Shown piece by piece: positions 24,150-30,578 of a stretch of 30,578 nucleotides of DNA. Below the pieces are notes generated by a model. It was not told where the DNA came from. It searched no databases and saw only the letters and a list, made by a program, of their open reading frames with translations. The stretch comes from PGYR01 sp041675005. Lineage in GTDB: Bacteria > Bacteroidota > Ignavibacteria > Kapaibacteriales > UBA2268. Position 1 is the stretch's first letter. Each line of letters opens with the position of its first letter. The DNA is taken from the NCBI GenBank assembly GCA_041675005.1, contig JBAYUQ010000030.1, positions 1 to 30,578 on the forward strand. The letters run 5' to 3'. Position numbers and translations under genes: made by a program.

Positions 24150-27068
24150 ATGAGACAAACTATATACAAATTACTGCTGCTTGGATTCGTTGCAGCATTT
24201 ATGAGTGCTGGAAGCATTGATTTGCTTGCGAAACAGCCGGCGACACCGATAAGGGTTGGGATAAAAGTTGACATAATGGAATCATCACCTGTTCAAGGTA
24301 ATATAACTTTAACTTGGGTAGATGGCGATAGGAACAATGATTTGGGGAACTATTTCAGGATAACTCAGTACAAGAAAGTAGATGGCAAAGAAACGGAAGA
24401 AAGAGTAGGTAAAGTAGAAAGAACTAGCAAAGGCGAATACAAATTTATAATCGAAAATTTGGCTGTGGCTGACTATTGCTATACGATTGACCTTTATGAT
24501 GAAAAAAATGATGTTGCAAGTGAAGTGACTGAGCGAGTATGCGGTAAAATTGCTGAGAGTACACCTGAAAAAGTTATGACTTTTAATGTTGCTAAGAAAT
24601 TTATTCAACTCGATGAAAATGGAGAGGGGAAATTCTTTGTAGGAGTTAAAAATGAAACGGATTGTGATTATGACATTATTGTACTTAAAAATGGTTATAA
24701 GACAGAAGTTGAAGAAATAACAGCAGATGGTGCTTGGTTAAATATCAAAGCTGAAGATAAAGGACAATATACAATCATTCTTGCTTTAAGAGATAAATGT
24801 AAAAATTCGATGGTGGATAAAGTTGAATTGCAAGTTTGTTATGGAGATTGTATAAATACTGTTGATAAAGGCTTAAGTTTCATCGAAGAAGAAGCAACTA
24901 TTAAACTTGATGATTACGGCGTAGGAAAATTTGCAGCTAGGTTATACAACGATACAGATTGTGATTATGAAGTTAAGATACTTGATACTGATGTTAAAAT
25001 TGAAGTATCTGAACAAGGCAAAGAAGTAGTTATATTGAAAATCATATCTGATGAGAAAGGCAATCATTATGCTACGCTTGGATTAATTAATAAATGTACT
25101 GGCGAGTTAACAAGTAAGCTAGCATTGAATATTTGCTATGGTGATTGTGATAAAGATACAGAATTGAACTTCTCGAATGAAACTTACTTTGATCATAAAA
25201 TCAGAACGGGAGAGTACTGGGAATATGAAATTAAAGCTAGCTCTCAGAAAGGATGTAAAATTTCTTATTATTTATCAGATGATATGAGTGGAAACAATAA
25301 TATTCCAGAAGGCCTAAAAATCAACGAAGAAACTGGACTAATGAGTTGGGAAAACCCTCAAACAAATGAAGACATTAAAATATATAAAGTAACGGTACTT
25401 GTTAAATCAACTTGTGATGAAGGGAAAACATATACTTCGTTAAGTAAAGTATTCAATTTAATTGTTTATCAAGTTGAACCTGATTACACAAGCACTTTAA
25501 AATGTAACTTCTCAGATGAAACTGATGATATAAAAGATTTCTTTGGTAAAGTTACTGTGTGGAATGCAGACCAAAAAGACCCGGGTGTACCTCCAACAAA
25601 TGATAGAAAGACATTTACTGCCGAATTGAATGGAACCTCTGTTTCTATCAAATTGCCTACGGGCAAATATTATTTGAGAGCAGATGTAAAAGGTTACAAA
25701 AGTCAATATTATGAGACAGCTTTTGAGTTAATCAATGCTAAAACTATTGGTGTTGGTGAGAATGAAACTGTTGAAGTTAGTATGATGCTTCATTCTATTC
25801 CAGTACCAAAATACTTCGTCGTTTCTGGTCAAGTAACAGACGCAGCTACTGGCGAGCCGTTATCAGCTGTAGTTACATTCCAATCTGTGAAATCGGTATT
25901 GGGCGGTAATGATAGTGACCATGATAATATTAATTTCAAATTTGATAACAGAGTAAAAACTGATGAGAAAGGAAACTACTCAATCAAATTGCCTGACACA
26001 TATACATACTATGCGAATGCTAATTCGATTATGAATTCAACTCAATACAAATTACAATGGTACGAAGGTGCTGATTCATACTACGAAGCAGATATTATAT
26101 ATCTTGATTCAGACAAAGGTAATATAAACTTCAAACTAGAAACAGCTGAAGCAACTCAGGGTTATATGAGTGGTACTGTAGCTGACAAAGAAGGAAATGT
26201 TGTACAATCGACAGTGATAGCACTTCACAAAGCTGACAAATCAGATTACAAAGTAGTAACTAAAACTGATGAGAAAGGTAATTTCAGCTTTGGTAATATG
26301 AAATATGGCGACTATGTTGTATTATCATTACCTGTTGAAAATAGCTATATTCCTGGTTACTATGTTGAGGATGACTATACAACACTAAAATGGAAAAGTG
26401 CTACTTTGGTTAATGTTGGTGATTTTGCCCCAACTCCAGAAGTGAATATAATTCATGCTGCTTCTAATAAAGATAGAGCAAAAGGTATTGCAAGAATCAA
26501 AGGTCACGTAAGAAGAATTGCAAAAGGTATTGTACCAGGTGGTAATGATGACGGCAGTGATGAAGAAGCAATAAGTGGTGGTTTAGTTTACTTAACTAAT
26601 GATGCTGGCGATGTAGTTTCTTATTTCGTCTCTGATGTTGATGGTAGCTTCGAGTTAGAAGGTCTAGAACCGGGTACTTATACTTTGGGTATCGACAAAT
26701 TTGGATTCGATGCATACTCAGAAGAAGTAATAATTGACTATTCTGAAAATATAGAAGTAGAAACAGAAATTGCACTTAGTCAAGTAACTACGTCTATTGA
26801 TTATTTGGACTTTGGAACTGCTAAGCTATTAGTTAGCCCGATGCCTGTTACTAATATATCAAGAGTATCATTCGATGGTAAAGCGGGACTTTCTAATATC
26901 AAGTTAGTTGATATGACTGGTAATGTAGTTTATCAAACAAGTTTGAATACAGTAAACGGAAATAACAACTTTGATTTGGATGCTAAAAACATAACTGCTG
27001 GTACTTATATTCTAGTAATAGAAAATGAAGAAAAATCAGTAGCTGGTAGCATAACTATAATCAAATAG
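24150..27068 (+). CDS. multi-domain T9SS-secreted surface protein
   Basis: A 972-aa protein with a signal peptide (about 1-28). The order of domains is: FN3-like region (about 33-132); two homologous modules of about 90 residues (about 143-233 and 236-330), each beginning with LD(E/D)xGxGKF, carrying N(E/D)TDCDY and ending CYGDC; an Ig/cadherin-like segment (about 345-455); then four carboxypeptidase-regulatory-like beta-sandwiches (about 463-565, 568-680, 688-765 and 795-880), with VSGQVTDAATGEPLSAVV and YLTNDAGDVVSYFVSDVDGSFELEGLEPGTYTLGI as the clearest. A T9SS type A tail (VDMTGNVVYQT ... GTYILVIENEEKSVAGSITIIK) closes it. It is probably anchored on the cell surface and may be adhesive. 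GAGGT 8-12 nt before the ATG supports the start. Confidence 0.85.
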   Translation: MRQTIYKLLLLGFVAAFMSAGSIDLLAKQPATPIRVGIKVDIMESSPVQGNITLTWVDGDRNNDLGNYFRITQYKKVDGKETEERVGKVERTSKGEYKFIIENLAVADYCYTIDLYDEKNDVASEVTERVCGKIAESTPEKVMTFNVAKKFIQLDENGEGKFFVGVKNETDCDYDIIVLKNGYKTEVEEITADGAWLNIKAEDKGQYTIILALRDKCKNSMVDKVELQVCYGDCINTVDKGLSFIEEEATIKLDDYGVGKFAARLYNDTDCDYEVKILDTDVKIEVSEQGKEVVILKIISDEKGNHYATLGLINKCTGELTSKLALNICYGDCDKDTELNFSNETYFDHKIRTGEYWEYEIKASSQKGCKISYYLSDDMSGNNNIPEGLKINEETGLMSWENPQTNEDIKIYKVTVLVKSTCDEGKTYTSLSKVFNLIVYQVEPDYTSTLKCNFSDETDDIKDFFGKVTVWNADQKDPGVPPTNDRKTFTAELNGTSVSIKLPTGKYYLRADVKGYKSQYYETAFELINAKTIGVGENETVEVSMMLHSIPVPKYFVVSGQVTDAATGEPLSAVVTFQSVKSVLGGNDSDHDNINFKFDNRVKTDEKGNYSIKLPDTYTYYANANSIMNSTQYKLQWYEGADSYYEADIIYLDSDKGNINFKLETAEATQGYMSGTVADKEGNVVQSTVIALHKADKSDYKVVTKTDEKGNFSFGNMKYGDYVVLSLPVENSYIPGYYVEDDYTTLKWKSATLVNVGDFAPTPEVNIIHAASNKDRAKGIARIKGHVRRIAKGIVPGGNDDGSDEEAISGGLVYLTNDAGDVVSYFVSDVDGSFELEGLEPGTYTLGIDKFGFDAYSEEVIIDYSENIEVETEIALSQVTTSIDYLDFGTAKLLVSPMPVTNISRVSFDGKAGLSNIKLVDMTGNVVYQTSLNTVNGNNNFDLDAKNITAGTYILVIENEEKSVAGSITIIK

Positions 27069-27092
27069 GACATTAAGTAAATAATACAATTC

Positions 27093-27123
27093 AAAACCTC
27101 ACCAATTGGTGAGGTTTTTTTTT
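27093..27123 (+). terminator. intrinsic terminator after the surface protein gene
   Basis: An 11-bp stem AAAACCTCACC/GGTGAGGTTTT with an AATT loop is followed by further Ts. Confidence 0.92.
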
Positions 27124-27181
27124 ATCTCAGATTTTATTATATTCCCAAAACCATATTTTCAACATTGAGGAATATAAAAAA

Positions 27182-27853
27182 TTGAAGTACACAAAATTAA
27201 TTTTACTGTTAATAGTTTTAGCACTATTTTCATCATGTAAAGAAGACAGTACAACTGGTCCCGATACTGACCCGAATGATTTGGGTGTTCCAATAGGCGA
27301 TTATATGCCTACTAAAAAGGGTTCGAAATGGGAGTATCGTTTTAATTATAATGGAAATATAGGAGACGATGTACTTACTGTTGTAGGCACAAGAAAATTT
27401 GACTCCGGTACTTTTGTTGAATTTGAAGAAGTAGTCAATGACCAAGCTCCAACTAAATCATATAGAAGGTTTGAAAATGGAAAATATTATGGTCTAACAC
27501 CTGACGGCACTTCATCTTATATTGGAGATTTTGTATTACTTTTATTAGATCAGACAGCTAATAAAGGTGATAAATGGGAAAAGATTTCAGCTATTAAAGA
27601 TAGTAAAATGAGGGATAGTAGTTTATATAAATTAGAATTGTTTGATAAGCTAGATACTTATAAAGTAAATGGTGTTACATATAGTGATGTATTAGTTATG
27701 AATACTGACATCTATATTCAAACAGAAGCAGGTTCACAAATAAAACTTTATGAAAATGTTTATTATTATGCCCGAAATGTTGGGATTATTAAAATTATGC
27801 TTAGTACTGAAGTTGAAAGTGTAGTCCATGAGTTAATAAAATACACACCGTAA
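27182..27853 (+). CDS. uncharacterised lipoprotein
   Basis: A 223-aa protein with a lipoprotein signal ending in the lipobox LFSSC (Cys at residue 20) and a short linker of Thr, Asp and Pro. The mature part begins GDYMPTKKGSKWEYRFNYNG, a pattern common at the start of FCB lipoproteins of unknown function. The rest is predicted all-beta. The start codon is TTG at 27182: no ATG is available and the signal peptide begins there. Separated from the upstream gene by a terminator, so probably transcribed alone. Confidence 0.75.
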   Translation: MKYTKLILLLIVLALFSSCKEDSTTGPDTDPNDLGVPIGDYMPTKKGSKWEYRFNYNGNIGDDVLTVVGTRKFDSGTFVEFEEVVNDQAPTKSYRRFENGKYYGLTPDGTSSYIGDFVLLLLDQTANKGDKWEKISAIKDSKMRDSSLYKLELFDKLDTYKVNGVTYSDVLVMNTDIYIQTEAGSQIKLYENVYYYARNVGIIKIMLSTEVESVVHELIKYTP

Positions 27854-27884
27854 ATTCTTTTAATAGAAAGATTAAAGTCATATC

Positions 27885-27919
27885 AGACTGTCCAAATTAT
27901 TTAGGCAGTCTTTTTTTTT
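27885..27919 (+). terminator. intrinsic terminator after the lipoprotein gene
   Basis: A stem AGACTGtCC/GGCAGTCT with one bulge is followed by nine Ts, about 30 nt past the stop at 27853. Confidence 0.85.
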
Positions 27920-28183
27920 CAGAATCACAGATTAAACAGATTTAGGGATTACTTAGATTATTTGTTTTAACATAGAGAATATAAATTTTACGTCACTCTG
28001 ATAACGCCGCAGGCGTTAGAAGAGTCCAGGAGAACTGCGAAGAAGTTTAATATTAGTACATCTGTTGACTGACAAATCAAAACAACTCCATTAGGAGTTG
28101 AATAGTAATGGGACTAAAGTCCGAAAGATTTGGGTTACACTTTTCCCCGTTGGCTAAAGCCAACGGTAATATGTTAAATCTAA
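27920..28183. repeat. intergenic repeat cluster between convergent genes
   Basis: No gene. It contains a hairpin with GCA loop at 28003-28017 (AACGCC/GGCGTT), AACTCC/GGAGTT at 28084-28099, GGACT-AA-AGTCC at 28111-28122 and CCGTTGGCT-AA-AGCCAACGG at 28147-28166. The segment 27990-28115 resembles 12418-12545. The last two hairpins have the spacing of the left half of the element at 29228-29393. Confidence 0.75.
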
Positions 28184-28211
28184 TCAAATCATATTAGCGT
28201 ATGCTTGGAAA
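28184..28211. repeat. 28-bp direct repeat, copy 1
   Basis: Begins TCAAATC and ends TAGCGTATGCTTGGAAA. It matches 29452-29479 in the same orientation at 26 of 28 positions. The two copies bracket the genes at 28229-29150 and the symmetric hairpin element. Confidence 0.8.
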
Positions 28212-28228
28212 ATGATTCTTTTGCTTAA

Positions 28229-28723
28229 TCACCAAAAGTCTTTATAATTGAAATAATTTAAACTATAAATAGAATCATATTCATTTACATTATTATACTC
28301 AAAGCGTGTTACGTTGTGTTCTTGTATAAAATTATCTACATAGAATCTCATTTCTTCAATTTTATATAAGACTATATCAGTTTCAAAAGCTTTAAAAAAG
28401 AACTTCTTAGACTTATGATTGGAACCATTTCCATTCTCAATAATAAAATTAAATCCTGTAGAATCTTTATATATTTCAGTACAAGATAATGTTGATTCTT
28501 GATAATTTGGGATTGCATCAGGATTGACAAAGTTTCTTAATGGTTCCTTTCCCAAAAATGATACTATTAAGAACCTGTTACTAGTTGACAAATCTTGACA
28601 CAGCCTAATCGTATCAATGTTATTGTCTTTATCGAGATTTAATGTTATTTCACTCAAAGTATCGAAAGTGTTGTTTGAAAATAAGTAACTACTCAAAAAG
28701 AATACAATCACTAATAATCTCAT
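28229..28723 (-). CDS. uncharacterised small secreted protein
   Basis: 164 aa with a signal peptide (about 1-16) and no recognised family. The mature part has alternating strands (FDTLSEITLNLDKDNNIDTIRL, FFFKAFETDIVLYKIEEMRFYV) and an aromatic C-terminus (LNYFNYKDFW). It starts one base after the stop of the gene at 28725-29150, so the two are coupled. DKDNNIDTI resembles an acidic calcium-type loop but too weakly to call. Confidence 0.6.
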   Translation of the reverse strand: MRLLVIVFFLSSYLFSNNTFDTLSEITLNLDKDNNIDTIRLCQDLSTSNRFLIVSFLGKEPLRNFVNPDAIPNYQESTLSCTEIYKDSTGFNFIIENGNGSNHKSKKFFFKAFETDIVLYKIEEMRFYVDNFIQEHNVTRFEYNNVNEYDSIYSLNYFNYKDFW

Positions 28724-28724
28724 T

Positions 28725-29150
28725 TCATTTTCTCAATTTGATTTTTACATTGTTAATTGTATTCCTATCAGTCAATTCAACTTCTTTGTCCTTGTAATAA
28801 TATGGCTCCCATTTTTCTATTATAAGCTCATTATCGTCTGTCCATTCAATTGCCTTATATCCGTCTGGTAATAGTCCATGTTCAATTTTGTTTAAAGTCG
28901 TATCATTTCTAATAACTGACCAAAATACTCTAGAATATCCAAATCCACCATTGTCAAATTGATACTTAAAGAATTTGAATTTCTTATTTGGAGAAACCTG
29001 AGAATCCAAGAGCACGAAACTAGAATCTTTCAAATTATGTTCAGAGTGAAATGCCTCAACAAATTCATTTAAGCTCGAGTTGATTTTATATCCAAGTATC
29101 AATACTCCGATTAAGATAATGACACCTAAAATTAAAAGTGTTCTCTTCAT
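28725..29150 (-). CDS. uncharacterised membrane-anchored protein
   Basis: 141 aa with an N-terminal transmembrane or signal anchor (about 4-22). The globular part has SPNKKFKFFKYQFDNGGFGYSRVFW and DGYKAIEWTDDNELIIEKWEP. This pattern occurs in small anchored proteins of unknown function; I cannot name the family with confidence. It is the first gene of a two-gene unit with 28229-28723. The ATG follows a weak purine stretch. Confidence 0.6.
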   Translation of the reverse strand: MKRTLLILGVIILIGVLILGYKINSSLNEFVEAFHSEHNLKDSSFVLLDSQVSPNKKFKFFKYQFDNGGFGYSRVFWSVIRNDTTLNKIEHGLLPDGYKAIEWTDDNELIIEKWEPYYYKDKEVELTDRNTINNVKIKLRK

Positions 29151-29227
29151 TTCAAAGTTTCTATATTGTTATAATTTATCAGTCCCTCAATTTACAAAAT
29201 TCTGCTATAAACCAAACATAAACAAAT

Positions 29228-29393
29228 GGGACTAAAGTCCCAGAGAAGTGGAAATATCTTCTGTCCGTCGGTTAAAACCGACGGCAATACAAACAACTTC
29301 TAGACACATTTTGTTAAAGTAACCCCGAATGTATTGCCGTTGACTTTAGTCAACGGATAAAGATATTCCCCCAAGCATAGTGACTTTAGTCAC
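29228..29393. repeat. 166-bp mirror-symmetric four-hairpin element
   Basis: The order is GGGACT-AA-AGTCCC (29228-29241), 23 nt, CCGTCGGTT-AA-AACCGACGG (29265-29284), 52 nt, CCGTTGACT-TT-AGTCAACGG (29337-29356), 23 nt, GTGACT-TT-AGTCAC (29380-29393). Left loops are AA and right loops TT, so the right half is the reverse complement of the left in design. The 23-nt spacers share AATATCTT when one is reverse-complemented. It lies between minus-strand genes. Confidence 0.85.
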
Positions 29394-29413
29394 ATTGAAA
29401 TTACCTTATAAAC

Positions 29414-29454
29414 AAAAAAAAGGTCGCTCTCAGTTAAGAAAGCGACCTTTTTCA
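29414..29454 (-). terminator. intrinsic terminator after the right-edge T9SS gene
   Basis: A 12-bp stem AAAAAGGTCGCT/AGCGACCTTTTT (29417-29428 with 29441-29452), with a T-run on the minus strand. Confidence 0.88.
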
Positions 29455-29479
29455 AATCGTAGTAGCGTATGCTTGGAAA
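29452..29479. repeat. 28-bp direct repeat, copy 2
   Basis: It directly abuts the stop codon of the gene at 29480 and matches 28184-28211 with two differences. It overlaps the end of the terminator stem by one base. Confidence 0.8.
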
Positions 29480-30578
29480 TTATTTTACTATTACTTTTTG
29501 AGTAAATGTTCCGTAGTTTGTAGTCATTTGGATGAAGTATGCACCTGATACCAAGTTATTAGGTGTCCAAGTAATACCCCAGTTACCCTGTGTCATGTAC
29601 TTAGATACTAAACCTTCTATTCTGTTACCAGTAGCATCATATACATCCATAGTCACCATAGTTGATTGAGTTAACTCAAACTCAATAGTAGTTTGTTTTT
29701 CAACTGGGTTAGGGTATAAACTGATACTGCTTACTTTATTGAAGCTAGTTTCTATATTGTTGTTCCAATTTACTGAAGTAGTTACTTCTTTATTTGGGTT
29801 CATAGCACCGCTAGTATTCATAACATTGAATGTATTAAGACCAGTCCAATCAACAGCCCAGTTTCCTTTACCAAATGCACCGATGTAATCAGTTTGAGTA
29901 TAGAAACCATCATTAGATAATTCTTTTACACCTGACCAAGCTGGACCTTGTGTTGGACGAGGGTCTAATCCCCAACTATCAGCCAATCTGCTTATAGAAG
30001 CGATATTTGGATTTTCAAATCTATTAGCATTAGTAGTGTTATTCAAGTAATCTCTAGTAGATTGTAGTGAGTAACCTTTGATTGTTTTTCCACCAGATTC
30101 AGTATCTGGCACATCAGGAGCTATATCATTGATTGTTGGCATTTCTTTACCATCTATATTCCACCAGATTACATTTTGCAAATGTAAATCACCATTAGCT
30201 AATCTTGATTCAGAATCTTGACCGTTCTCAAGATCTTCGATTTCTAAACCTTTACCAGTTTGTTCTGTTAGGATAGAATTAAAGTATTTACCACCAGCAT
30301 TATCACGGAATATTAGTCCCATTGATTTAGAATTGCCAGAGTTAGCACCAGATCCAATGTAAGTAGCATTTGAGATTTGAGGTATCGCATAAGGAGCCGA
30401 ATCATCTGGCTTATTACCACCATCGTGCTCACCACTCATATTACCTCTGTTTGCAGCTTGTATTCCAAACCAGAACTGTCCTTTACCGTTAAAACCTTCG
30501 TCATAGTCAAAAGCATCATCTCCGTTAAATGCAGATACTAAATACTTAGTATTAACTGTACCACCGAAGAATTCAAAA
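29480..30578 (-). CDS. T9SS type A sorting domain protein, partial (C-terminal 365 aa)
   Basis: The frame stays open past the ATG at 30439 to the window edge, reading FEFFGGTVNTKYLVSAF then NGDDAFDYDEGFNGKGQFWFG, so the gene starts outside. This block and EHDGG, NATYIGSG and GLIFRDNAGGKYFNS are characteristic of a large secreted FCB protein family resembling right-handed beta-helix surface proteins. Middle residues include a GLDPRPTQGPAW-type stretch. The last about 75 residues are the T9SS sorting domain (SISLYPNPVEKQTTIEFEL, VYDATGNRIEGLVS, GAYFIQMTTNYGTFTQKVIVK), which directs export through the outer membrane and surface attachment. Function is unknown. It ends at a strong terminator. Confidence 0.88.
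   Translation of the reverse strand, partial: FEFFGGTVNTKYLVSAFNGDDAFDYDEGFNGKGQFWFGIQAANRGNMSGEHDGGNKPDDSAPYAIPQISNATYIGSGANSGNSKSMGLIFRDNAGGKYFNSILTEQTGKGLEIEDLENGQDSESRLANGDLHLQNVIWWNIDGKEMPTINDIAPDVPDTESGGKTIKGYSLQSTRDYLNNTTNANRFENPNIASISRLADSWGLDPRPTQGPAWSGVKELSNDGFYTQTDYIGAFGKGNWAVDWTGLNTFNVMNTSGAMNPNKEVTTSVNWNNNIETSFNKVSSISLYPNPVEKQTTIEFELTQSTMVTMDVYDATGNRIEGLVSKYMTQGNWGITWTPNNLVSGAYFIQMTTNYGTFTQKVIVK

Noticed and set aside
28184..29479. The 28-bp direct repeats as attachment sites of an integrative element
   Set aside because: No integrase or recombinase gene lies between them, so only a duplication or insertion scar is proposed.

Overview
This AT-rich 30.6 kb window looks like chromosome of a free-living member of the Bacteroidota/Chlorobiota (FCB) group. 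Four secreted proteins end in type IX secretion (Por) C-terminal sorting domains or something close to one. There is a TonB-dependent receptor paired with a DUF4249 lipoprotein. Two promoters fit the Bacteroidota pattern (TTG, about 19-21 nt, TAnnTTTG). T9SS proteins together with a flagellar export apparatus suggest the Ignavibacteria/Kapabacteria side rather than classical Bacteroidetes; that placement is inference. No rRNA, tRNA, CRISPR array or intact insertion sequence was seen.

Layout. 1-267: an RHS-repeat core fragment runs off the left edge. 282-3236 (-): compact flagellar export operon fliP-fliQ-fliR-flhB. 3371-4789 (-): secreted protein with a cohesin-like domain, dockerin-type calcium loops and a T9SS tail. 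4954-8233 (+): TonB-dependent receptor plus DUF4249 lipoprotein. 8321-10585 (-): large secreted protein built from two related halves. 11086-12309: short KilA-N protein and a cation diffusion facilitator. 12629-14915 (-): FlgD-Ig-like secreted protein and ribosomal protein S1. 15048-16087 (+): rpsF-rplI, preceded by a Bacteroidota-type promoter and an RNA element that matches the S6:S18 complex-binding leader motif, although rpsR is not in the operon. 16203-17948 (+): APC permease. 18116-18588: a toxin-antitoxin pair with both genes frameshifted. 18610-20031 (-): MATE exporter. 20468-21597 (-): small uncharacterised secreted/membrane genes. 21801-22290 (+): intact DUF2683-type antitoxin/YoeB toxin pair. 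22627-23892 (-): NADP-isocitrate dehydrogenase. 24150-27853 (+): large T9SS multi-domain surface protein and a lipoprotein. 28229-29150 (-): two small coupled unknown genes. 29480-30578 (-): C-terminal part of a T9SS protein running off the right edge.

The intergenic spaces are unusual. They hold dispersed hairpin elements. The clearest is a 166-bp mirror-symmetric element at 29228-29393 with four hairpins spaced 23-52-23 nt. Part-copies lie at 20124-20215 and 28110-28166, and the stems differ by paired changes. A second family has three-base loops. The elements lie mainly between convergent genes or after operons. Together with the S6:S18 leader whose S18 gene is missing, they are the most interesting signals here. 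I did not find a clear new multi-gene system.
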